This document shows, piece after piece, positions 1-9,030 of a stretch of DNA of 64,000 nucleotides (positions within the stretch are counted from its first letter, which is position 1; every line of letters starts with the position of its first letter). The stretch comes from Bostrychus sinensis (Eukaryota > Chordata > Actinopteri > Gobiiformes > Eleotridae), in NCBI GenBank assembly GCA_020698575.1, contig CM036242.1, positions 15,295,124 through 15,359,123 of the forward strand, in the 5' to 3' direction. The notes under the pieces were generated by a model that had not been told where the DNA came from, ran no database searches, and was given only the letters and a program-made list of their open reading frames with translations. Made by a program: the position numbers and the translations under genes.

Positions 1-1642
1 ATTGGGAAAGTCCCACCTGTGTTAAAAAAAAAACAAAGAACAAACCTAAGGAAATGTTTTAGCTCAGGTTCAGTTCAGTGTTTACACCAACAGCCAGAAG
101 TAAAGCTTTTCCCAAAGGTTCAATAAAGTAGAGGTATATTTTTCTTTTTATCAGTGACAATGTACAGTATAATGTAGCCCTTTATGACAAATTCAGGCTG
201 AAATTTATTTCAGACAGACAACATAAAAAGGTTATATTGGTTCAAGAAAAGTAGAGGAGATGCAAAAATGTACAGACAAAATGTACAAATGTACAAAGTA
301 TTAGTATTGATATTGCAATACTGACCTGGTACCAGATTGGTATCAGATCGGTAAAATATTTTGCAGTATTATCCACCCCTACTATTCACCCAGTCTCCTC
401 ATTTCAGATGCTAAAAACAAACAGAAAATTTGTTGGGTGAGTCCTTCATAGTTTGGATACTAGAAGGCCACATGAATTTTCATCTTACATAAACTTACAT
501 AGTACAAAATTTACATCTTTTCAGCCAAATATCACAACAACAGAGGTTCCCTCAGACTGTACAAGATCAGGGTAAGGAAACACTCAAAAACTCGTGGGAA
601 AAAGAAGAGATAAGGTCCCAAATTGTGAGTACCATCTAATAATATCCCATAGCTTACCAGTTAAATATTATTTATACAGCATAATGTAAAATATAAGAAA
701 TCATTGTTTTAATTATCCTGACTACTGCCCCATCTTATCACTTGGCTTTCAAGAAAGATTCATTAGAGCAGTGTTTAGAGCCTCTTCTTCCAATAACATT
801 GCATGGGTTAAGACAGGTCAAATTTAGTGTGTAAACAAAGAATCCTCAAGAGCTCCCTCACTATCATCAACAGCCCAGAGACCAAACGTTAGTATACTAG
901 GCTCCCCCCCTCTACACTGTGAACTGCAGCATCTGTCTTTGTCCTCACTTTAACACTGGCCTTAACCTTGTGTGAAGACAAATTCAAGTGTCCTCCCATT
1001 TCAATCAATTGGCTCCCTTTACAGAGGAATCTAAATCAGCTTTTAACGGGCTTCCAAATAGCACCCACTGATATCAGATACAGTCTGTCGGCACAACCAG
1101 CTGTGAAACCTAAGATGTTAAGATCTCCACTGAAAATGTGTGAACTCATCAGTCTGTGAATAGGTTTCTTCCTCTCCTTTTGAATGCAGGCAGCTCCCGA
1201 TCGATCATCCATTATTCTTGAATTTCATTATGTGGGAAGAACAGTATCAGTAAACACGTTAATACAAAGTTTACGGTACAAGTGCCAAGGCTACTACAAG
1301 TGGCACCTCTTCAGCTCTTTTGTTGCTCATGCTTTGTGTTCATTAGATCATTTATTATATTCTGCGAGAGAAAAGAGGGTAGTTGTATCTTTCTCAATAA
1401 AGCAACATTATCAGCGCAGTCAAAATAAAAGCAGGTAAAAGCAGTAATTCAAATGTCGGTAAAGGGTTTGAGAAGAACAACATAAACTATAAAGGGTCAC
1501 TGTACCAACTGTGAGCAGCATTAACAGCACACTGACTGATCTAACCAAAAGGAATACTACTTCATAAACTACTGGACTGCAACTATTCATTTGTTACCAC
1601 AGTACAATCAGCGGTCTCAGATAAAATAAGAATGTCCAGATT
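1..1642. other. AT-rich unique stretch, no gene seen
   Basis: I see no convincing coding sequence here. Open frames are short (under 90 residues) and resemble nothing I know. Around 290-390 a segment rich in GGTATCAGATCGGTA-type sequence ending in 'atccacccct' resembles the ends of fish hAT-type DNA elements, but I cannot find a partner end. The rest looks like ordinary non-coding DNA. Confidence 0.5.
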
Positions 1643-1706
1643 TCTGAGTGGATCATGTCCTCTCTGGGTTACCGTGGGTTCTCTTTGGGTACTCCAGCTT
1701 CTTCTG
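1643..1706 (+). mobile_element. Short internal fragment of the tRNA-type SINE seen at 6556
   Basis: About 60 bases resemble the middle of the SINE at 6556-6940: the shared run covers 'gagtgga...catgtcc', then 'tgtgggttctctttgggtac' and 'ctccagcttc'. Neither head nor tail is present, so this is a relic identified only by similarity to the fuller copy in the same window. Confidence 0.55.
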
Positions 1707-2645
1707 AAAGCAACCGCATGGGAACTCTGTCACATAAATACCTCGGCAGTGTGTGATGTAGTGTAAGCCCAACATCCAGCAGCTACAACAAACCAAAACA
1801 AACCAGTAGCATGGAGAATGAAGAGAGCCAGATCACACTTTTTTATTGTGGAAATAATAATAACAGTGTGGGAAATTCAACATTTAATGATCATAATATA
1901 ATCAGAGAGAGCGAGACGATGAAGGATCCAGTGGCAGTTGAACCACACTTTGTGACTGTAAAAAGAAAAGCGGAGCTCTGTGGACAAAAGATACAATGGA
2001 AGAGTTTAGCTTTAAAATTAGCAGCTTGTATGTGTGTTATGAGGAAATACTTAAAGTAAACTGCAAAAGACAATGGTGTTCATGTGCATATGTTACCTAC
2101 AGCTCTACTTAATTACATCACCAAAAGGTTCCTTGGCCGCCTGCGCCAAAGTAGCTAAAAAGGTCACAGGAACTGTGGTCCCAGTCCACTGTTCATCATG
2201 TTCATCACGACAAATGGAGTAGTTGCTCAAAAGGTTATAGGAACTGCAAAAGCTTACTATTGTGCACATGGGTCTTTATGTTAGCCCAGCGACTACCTAG
2301 CTACTGCCTGGAAGTCTATCCCAGCAGCTAAAAAAAATGAATGAATAATCATAGACAATTTGTTTTATTTGCCACATTAGTCTTAATGAATATGTATTTG
2401 GTCAGAATTTGCTTTGAAATGAAATCTTCATGCATACACTATTTGTTTGTAAAGCAATTTGCGTTACATTAGGCTAACAAAGTAATAATATGTCTTTTTC
2501 CATTAGTGACCTATCAATAACATTTTATGAAAATTTGTTTGTAACCTTTGGAGTTATGACAGACAAAATTGGCTTCATTTAGAATAGGAAAGAAAACAGC
2601 AAATTAAGTAAAACTTTAATTAATTCCAGACAAAACGTTGGTGAC

Positions 2646-2678
<33 letters not shown>

Positions 2679-3917
2679 TATGCTTACAAAAACAGTGGCA
2701 ATCTAATTAAATTCTTTGCTTTATTCAACATCTAAAAATTACAGCATGACAGGAAAAACAAAAAAATATTCTTAGGTTTATATGTTGGAAAAAAAATAAA
2801 GGTTAATATGAAACTATGAGATATGACTTATACATTATGACTAAGATTAATTGTTTTTTTTTGTTTTTGTTTTTTTTTGGGGGGGGGTATTTTTTTGTTT
2901 GTTTGTTTGTTTTTTGGGTGGGTGGGGGGTTGTTGTTGCTCAATGTCCATCTAACATTAAACTCAATGCTTATTTTGCATTGGGAAATGATGGATTCAGT
3001 AGACCTCGGTCTTTATGGAGCTTGTGTGTGTGAATGAAAGAGGCAACAGCGGTGTTCATTGCACATAGATATATTGAGCAAAAGGGAGAGGTAATGGAGC
3101 GAAATGAAAACAAAAATGAAAACAGTACCATTTAACACAAATCACATAAATAATAGGTAAGTTCATGACCTTATGATTCAGTTGAAACAGTTTATACCTT
3201 TGTGATCCTTTTGGCTCAAATTAAGATCAGTGTCCTTTATAAGTTTAGTTCATCTAATCCTCAACTCAAGTAAGGCTTGTTAGAAAAAAAAAAAAAAAAA
3301 TCCAATACAAAAACAAGGATATCTGTATCCAGGGAAAAATTAATCCTACCAGCTACCGGAATCCATGATCCGAAGGGGGGGACAAAAACCTGACCTACAA
3401 GCAAGGTCAACAAGGCAACAATTAGCATTTCATCAACAGTTTACAGTTCTAAGTTTACCGGCAAAAATCATGTACACATTTATATTTAAATCAATAAGTC
3501 ATTACAATTCAAAGTAATCTCAGTTGCACAACATTTGTATTCCATTAATTCATTAACATCAAAACTCCATTAGCATTATGCTAAAAACAACTGTCAATGC
3601 CACAGGCATTCATATGGTAGTGCAAGCTGGCATTTTGACAAAACAGTCAAAACAACAATGAAAATAATAAAATGCTGAATTCACATAATAGCCGTATTGT
3701 AGTGGAGGTCAGAATGTAGTAATCTAAGTTTACTTTAGGTTATTTAGGTCCTCCATTATTTTTTAAATCAAGCAGCAAACTCAAAATTTCCATCATTTAC
3801 TATAAGGTTCCACTCAATGATCAGTGGTAGCAGTGGCACAAACTACGGTGGAAAACAGCTAAACAATAAACAAAACACTATTAACAAAAGTACTTGCGAA
3901 CTAACAAAGTAAAGAGG
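1707..3917. other. Non-coding stretch with homopolymer tracts
   Basis: No gene is apparent. It contains a poly-A tract at about 2647-2674, a second A-run near 3283-3300, and a T-rich then G-rich block at 2850-2930. Open frames across the T/G block (2816-3037) are low-complexity products of those tracts. The segment 2100-2330 has loosely repeated 'aaaggt...ggaactg' phrases that may be an old repeat, which I cannot assign. Confidence 0.5.
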
Positions 3918-4010
3918 CTCACTGCTAGGGGTTGGATGATAAACGATTATATTGCTAATCGCAATTAAAACAGTAAAGACTAAATGATTGTGGCGTGCGG
4001 CCTCTGCTAT

Positions 4011-4346
4011 TCACTACGTTTACATGCAAAGCATTCTCCAAGAAAGCTCAAAACTTGTCTTCAGTCCAGTTTCTCCAGAACTGGTCAAAATACTTGATCT
4101 ACAGCAGAGCAGACAGATGGACTGAGGCACACAGTATATCATGAGATGTTCAAGCCATCTGGGGATTTAGCAGTACCACTAAATGTTTGTAGTAATACAT
4201 GCTAATAAACATGGCTAATTTACAAGGCAATCATACGTATACCATTAAATATAAACAGTGACACGTTGACTTTCCGTATGAAACTCAATAAAGTTGGAAA
4301 ATGCGTTCCTCACTTGGTAAATGCGTCTCACACAGCCCCATAAACG
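4011..4346. mobile_element. Small inverted-repeat element (TCACTACGTTTACATG family), copy 1
   Basis: Starts TCACTACGTTTACATG and shares several blocks, in the same order, with 21859-22209: an 'agaactggtcaaa' block, 'gcagagcag', a stretch on trapped 'gcacta/gtacca' sequence, and a 'ggtaaat.c.tctcac.cagcccc' end. The right end is decayed in this copy. No coding capacity. It sits inside the hAT-like element at 3926-5150, so it inserted later or was carried within it. Confidence 0.5.
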
Positions 4347-4587
4347 TATTTAACCTACTGCTAACATGCTTTCACTTTTAAACTTTTACAATGCGATGAT
4401 TTATAATGCTTATTTCTGTGATCTATAAGCGTTGTTCTGACAATAGTACTACTGAGTGCTGTTTGAATGCCACTCCTAGCTTCAGTGAAGTGCACTGTAC
4501 ACGCTGCAGCAGTTCAACAAATCACTGCATTATCCCAAGTCACTACAGCTGTTGTTTACATGTATATTCTTGTTATATATTGTATAT

Positions 4588-4930
4588 GGTAAGGCCGTAC
4601 CGCCTTATGGTTGCCCGATCCCCCCAGACCTCGCAGGCTAAGCAGGGTAGGGCCTGGTCAGTACCTGGATGGGAGACCGCTGGGGAACATCAGGAAGCCG
4701 GTGTGAATGTGAGTGAGTGGTTGGTGGTGGTCGGCGGGTCCGTTGGCGCAGATGTGTGCAGCCGCGCTTCTGCCAGTCTACCCCAGAGGAAACTGCAGCT
4801 ACAAAACGTAGCTTACCACCACCGAATATGGAGTGAATGAAATACCCCTTCCCTACTGTGTGTAAAGTGCTTTGGGTGACTTGTGTCATAGTTAAAGCGC
4901 TATATAAATACCATTGCCTTCCCTTCCCTA
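4588..4930 (+). mobile_element. SINE with a 5S rRNA-derived head (SINE3-type) and L2-like tail
   Basis: Positions 4588-4690 closely resemble 5S ribosomal RNA: 'gtaaggccgtacc', 'gcaggctaagcagggt', 'gggcctggtcagtacctgga' and 'tgggagaccgc' lie in the order and spacing of a 5S gene, including its internal promoter region. After about 100 bases the match stops and a unique body follows (about 4700-4830). The 3' end has 'aaagcgctatataaata' (4893-4910), a tail typical of L2-mobilised SINEs. A real 5S gene would end in a T-run instead. The body is shared with the tRNA-headed SINE at 62162-62487. No clear target duplication was found, and the 3' boundary is approximate. Confidence 0.85.
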
Positions 4931-5158
4931 TTCTACATTTTGGCCAAAAGGGGGAGCCGTATGTTTGCAATAATGTATCCTAAAATAATAAACTTGAGTC
5001 TGTTGTGTCACTGTAAAATAATTCCAGTATGTTTTAGTAACATTTTCAAACTACACAAATAATTTCATAATTATCGGGATAATATCGTTAATCACAATTA
5101 TTGTGGCAAAGATAATCATGACATAAAATTCTATTATCATTCCATGGCTACTCACGGC

Positions 5159-6302
5159 TAAGTAAGAGTAATAATTTTCCATGTGTGGGATGGTTACAAG
5201 CCAAGCTGTTCTGAATGAGTCCCGTGCACAGCCAGAAGCAGAAAGGCAAGAGAGACCAGAGGGGGAGTCCAGCATATTTATTACTCAGTGATTGGCGGAC
5301 GGCATATACGAGGCAGTACCCCCTTGTCACGTGTCAGACCACATGGGTTACACATCTTTATGGCCATTTTCCATTATAAACACAGGTAGTTTGAGTTTTA
5401 GTACACTGATAACATCATCTGCAGCATTGCACTACAGAGGAGCAATGACAGCCACGTCTCGTTTTATATAGCAGCAAGGTTTTACCCCCTGTTGAGGTGC
5501 CTTATCATCTCTGTGTTAGCTATTTATTTTTTCCCTGTCACATTGCCACATTTGCGCTTCCCAGTGTGATGTTCCTCTTTAGCGGTGGTCTCCTGACTTC
5601 ATGGGTGCAAAGTGTACCTGGAGTTTGTGTCTCATTATTCAGGGTGGATGAAAGTAACAACATCCAGATCAAACACATCAGTTAATTGTATAAAAGAAGA
5701 CAAACAAAAGTATTTATTAAAGGCGGGATCACGTACCAGGTGTTTACACCCCCAGCCGGCTGTCAGTGGCATGCACAAGGCTTTCTTCTTGCTGTTGTTT
5801 ACTTCTGTGTTCTCTCCTGTCTCCGGCATATAGCTCACATCTCCCTACAGTGTATTCTCACCAGGGAAATGGAAATTTACCTGCATGCATGCTACAGAGC
5901 TGATGTTTGAAGATATAGGATGCAACACGGAATTTATTATTCAAGCTTTGATGATATGAAGTAATAATGAGAAACTTCTGTTCATCCTTACATTAGTCAA
6001 GAGACAATATTTTAATATAAACGGTGAGCTAACCTGGTTTATACATAAATATGTAAAGTCCCAAATGTTTTTGGTGCATAAATATGTGATATTAAGTACA
6101 GTATTTTAAGTGTATTGATTTGGGGAAAATTTAAAAGCAACAACTGAATACAATATGTAGTTACTGTTCAAACAAAAAGTTTTTGTAAAAACAAAACAAA
6201 AACAAAAAAAACATAAAAAAAACCCACTTCACTTTCTTAAACTATTTGTATGACACCATTGTACTACAAAATTAAAAATAGCTTTGAGAAAGCAGTGGAA
6301 AC
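5159..6302. other. Unique non-coding stretch
   Basis: No gene, RNA or repeat was recognised. Overlapping open frames on both strands at 5497-5910 are all short and unlike any family I know. A-rich runs occur near 6185-6225. Confidence 0.45.
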
Positions 6303-6485
6303 AGAGCTCGTGGGAGAGGCAGGGGCTTGTGGAACCAAGCGGTTTGAGAGCTCAGAATGTCTGGGCCAGAGAATAGAGGTGTGAATGAACACTATTCCAG
6401 GTATGTTTTTGATGAGAGAACAACATTATAACAAGGACGAAAGCTCAGAAAAGTCACTTTTGCATCACATAACCCCTTTTAGTTT
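6303..6485 (+). mobile_element. Right-end fragment of the TTAA-flanked MITE family, copy 3
   Basis: The block 'ttccaggtatgtttttgatg...aacaacattataacaagg' aligns with the right part of the MITE copies at 15708-16195 and 44113-44617 ('tccaggtatgtttttggagt', 'acaatattataacatggt'). The terminal AGGTCC end is not preserved. Confidence 0.45.
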
Positions 6486-6555
6486 TAAATCGCTTTGTAT
6501 AGAAGCATTTAGCATTTACACCATACCAACTTTATGTATAAAGCACTTTAAAAAA

Positions 6556-6940
6556 TGATGGGGTGCACGGTGGCAGAGCGGTTAGCTCCCAGCCAGGAGA
6601 TCGTGGATTCAAGCCCCAGGCCGACCACACACCATCACATGATCTCTCTGGGTGGAGTCTGCATGTCCTTCTCTTGTTACTGTGGGTTCTCTTGTGGTAC
6701 TCCGGCTTCCTCCCACTGTCCAAAGACATGCATGTGTTAGGTGAATTGGTGACTCTAAACTGACCCTAGTGAATGAATGTGAGAGTGGATGGTTGTCTGT
6801 CTGTGTTCGTCTCTGTGTTAGCCCTGCGACAAGCTGGCCCCTGTCCATGGTGTACCCCACCTACGGCCCAAAGTTAACGGGATAGGCTCCAGTCACCCGC
6901 GACCCCTAACGGGCATAAGCGGTAGAAAATTAATGAATGA
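6556..6940 (+). mobile_element. tRNA-derived SINE, full length, with target duplication
   Basis: The head carries a good RNA polymerase III A box, TGGCAGAGCGG (6571-6581), and a B-box-like GATTCAAGCCC (6606-6616). The body contains phrases common in fish repeats ('gtggagtctgcatgtcc', 'actccggcttcctcccac', 'gataggctccag') and ends in AATGAATGAA. The 10-bp sequence ACTTTAAAAA flanks it at 6545-6554 and 6941-6950, a target duplication typical of LINE-driven insertion. It lies in the 3' tail of the L2 relic. Other copies or fragments: 1643, 29979, 51112 and 63883. Open frames inside it are not genes. Confidence 0.8.
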
Positions 6941-7080
6941 ACTTTAAAAACAGTACAGTTGGCTAAAGTGCTGTAGACAACTCATTAAATAAATAAACAG
7001 TAACAATACAAGAGACAAAGACACATCATTATACAACATAAAATAAAAAATGTGATACAATAAAATAATACTTAAATTAA

Positions 7081-7134
7081 TAATAATAACAACAACAACA
7101 ACAACAACAACAACAATAATAATAATAATAATAA
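7081..7134. repeat. AAT/AAC trinucleotide microsatellite in the L2 tail
   Basis: Runs of AAT and AAC triplets on the plus strand. On the minus strand these are ATT and GTT repeats downstream of the L2 stop codon, a common composition for fish L2 3' tails. They explain the poly-isoleucine/valine open frame seen here. Confidence 0.85.
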
Positions 7135-7689
7135 AATTAGAGTAAAAACAACAGGAAAATAAAACCATCTCACACTGTGTTAAAAGCCAGTGCAAAAAGA
7201 GGTGTTTTTAAAAATGATTTAAAAACACACAGAAACTGGGCCTGTCTGATCTCTGATGGCAGCTGGTTCCACAGTTAAGGGGCAACTACACAAAAAGCAT
7301 GGTCCCCCTGGAGTTTACGTTTGATTTTGGGGACAACATGTTGCAGCTGATCTGCTGACCTGAGAGCACGTGAGGGGGCATAAAGGGGGATCAGGTCAGA
7401 GAGATATGAAGAAGCAAGTACCATTTAGACACTTAAAAGTAAATATAAGAATTTTAAAATCAACTCTAAAATGCACTGGCAGCCAGTGGAGCGAGGCTAA
7501 AGTTGGTGAGATGCTTTCATGTTTCCGTGTTCCAGGTAAAAGTCGAGCGGCAGAATTTTGGACTAGTTGCAGTCGAGAAAGTGCATTTTGGCTCACACCA
7601 ATATAAATTATAATAGTCCAGTCTAGTTGTTATAAAAGCATGAATTACGGTTTCAAAATGCTTCTTTGACAAAATGGGTTTAACTTTTG

Positions 7690-7720
7690 CCAGTTAAGAG
7701 GCCTTTTGCCTCTTAACTGG
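7690..7720. repeat. Perfect 13-bp hairpin inside the L2 coding relic
   Basis: CCAGTTAAGAGGC (7690-7702) and its exact reverse complement (7708-7720) are separated by CTTTT. It falls where the L2 family normally has simple coding sequence, so it looks like a local inverted copying event. Confidence 0.75.
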
Positions 7721-7826
7721 AAAAAAACTCGATTTAAAAACAACACTGATTTGCTTATTTAGTTTTAGATCAGGGTCCATTTTGATGCCCAGGTTGGACA
7801 CAACTGGCTTCACAAAGTGAGTTTAA

Positions 7827-8863
7827 TGGTACGTTCACACCAGACGCGAATCAGGCGCGAGTGATTACCATGTTAAGTCTATAGAAAGCCGCGTTCAGGC
7901 GCGAACAAGCATCCTGCGGCGCGAGTGATGCGAATGGCGCGACGAGAATCAAGCGAATCCCGCGAATAGCGCGGCGCGAATGACGCGAATTGAGCGTTTG
8001 ACGCGCGAGTCCCGCGAATAGGCGAAGACGCGAATCGCCGTTGGACGCGAACAACGCAGATTCGCGTCCAACGCTCTGGTCGCGGAAGTTGAAAAATTTG
8101 AACTTCTGCGAACATTCACGGCGCGTTAACCAATCAGGGACCTGCTGTAGCAATGATGTGGTTACGTACGACGTAACAGGAGGAGATCCCTGCCTCGGAG
8201 ATCCAGCAAAACAATCATCGAGGCTTCAGAGTGAACCCGGAGATAAAAGCTGCAGCCTACAGCAGCTCTTCTACTTTTATGAAGACAGGAAACAAAAACA
8301 GCCCTGATAGAAAACACTATAAATAAAATAAATATGGCTGTTTAGGTTGAGTGTGGTTATAGCTGTTATATGTGATACGAGCCTGTGACAGAGGCTCACT
8401 CTGATCATCGTGACATCAAGAACACACAAATAAATACAAATATAAAGGGGGGTTAACTTTACCAAAATAGCCTATTGAGATGTGCTCGTTATATTAGCAG
8501 TTAATGCACTCTCCAGAACAACAGAAACTACAGAGCTGGAGGACTAGACCTAGACCCCAAAACCACTAGAGAGAGCTAATGTACAAGAAATAACCCCAGA
8601 CTGTCTCAACTCTGTCTCTGGGGTTAATGCTGCTGTACAGCAGCAGTGTCCTGGGGAGAGGTCCTGCAGCCACACGGGACACAGGTGACCAAACCCAGAC
8701 AGGCTCGTTTGGAAGCAGCCCTAGCGGCCATGCCCCTCATTTGACGCGAATGAAGCATCCAATTCGCCTCATTCGCGCGAGTGAATTCAAAATGGTCACG
8801 CATCCAACTAGACGCGAATGACGCGAATTTGACGCCTGATTCGCGTCCGGTGTGAACGTACCA
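7827..8863. mobile_element. Non-autonomous DNA transposon with 31-bp TIRs and GCGAAT subterminal motifs
   Basis: The left end TGGTACGTTCACACCAGACG and the reverse complement of the right end TGGTACGTTCACACCGGACG agree for 31 bases (through CGAATCAGGCG) with one mismatch. Inside both ends, GCGAAT/GCGAG motifs recur at least a dozen times at the left (7846-8060), with fewer at the right (8740-8840). They may be transposase-binding repeats. No transposase frame exists; the middle (8060-8740) is unrelated sequence. It splits the L2 relic cleanly. Flanking triplets are TAA and AAA, loosely like a PIF/Harbinger TWA duplication, but the superfamily is not proven. Confidence 0.8.
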
Positions 8864-9030
8864 AAAGAACCCAGGTCCACAAGGGAGCTGTGAAGTGGAC
8901 CACTAGGTCCAAAAACCATAACCTCTGTTTTTCCTTGATTAAGCTGAAGAAAATTCACTGACATCCATGCTTTTATGTCACCAATACAATCCAAGAGAGG
9001 TTTGGCAGCCTGTGGGTCATGTCTGACATG

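Larger units (their letters stand above)
3926..5150. mobile_element. hAT-like non-autonomous DNA transposon carrying nested insertions
   Basis: The left end (TAGGGGTTGGATGATAA) and the reverse complement of the right end (TAGCCATGGAATGATAA) match imperfectly as terminal inverted repeats. The flanking octamers are CTCACTGC (3918-3925) and CTCACGGC (5151-5158), a 7-of-8 match and the right length for a hAT target duplication. The outer parts carry the 'aatcgcaatta' type sequence common at the ends of small fish hAT elements. No transposase is visible. The interior is occupied by another small element (4011-4346) and a 5S-derived SINE (4588-4930). The superfamily is inferred from the 8-bp duplication and end composition. 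Confidence 0.55.
6520..9030 (-). mobile_element. L2-clade LINE relic, 5'-truncated, interrupted twice
   Basis: Reading the minus strand from 9030 downwards, frames give KPLLDCIGDIKAWMS, FLQLNQGKTEVMVFGP (8994-8869), then across an insertion VSNLGIKMDPDLKLNKQI (about 7820-7745), then VSQNALSRLQLVQNSAARLL and TLASLHWLPVHFRVDFKI (7596-7399). These are the C-terminal reverse-transcriptase and thumb sequences of fish L2-type LINEs. The 3' UTR runs through an ATT/GTT microsatellite (7081-7134) to an 'aaagtgctttatacataaa' end near 6520. The relic is broken by a SINE (6556-6940) and an inverted-repeat DNA element (7827-8863), and has frameshifts. It is dead. Confidence 0.8.

Noticed and set aside
2816..3037. 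Hydrophobic ORF pair
   Set aside because: Made by T- and G-runs (Phe/Gly/Leu/Val); low complexity, no family, no splice context.
4590..4690. 5S ribosomal RNA gene
   Set aside because: The match ends after about 100 bases and leads into a SINE body with an L2-like tail, with no T-run terminator; the head also has many changes from 5S.
7851..8307. Arg-rich ORFs in the GCGAAT block
   Set aside because: Frames are products of the GCGAAT motif array inside a non-autonomous transposon.
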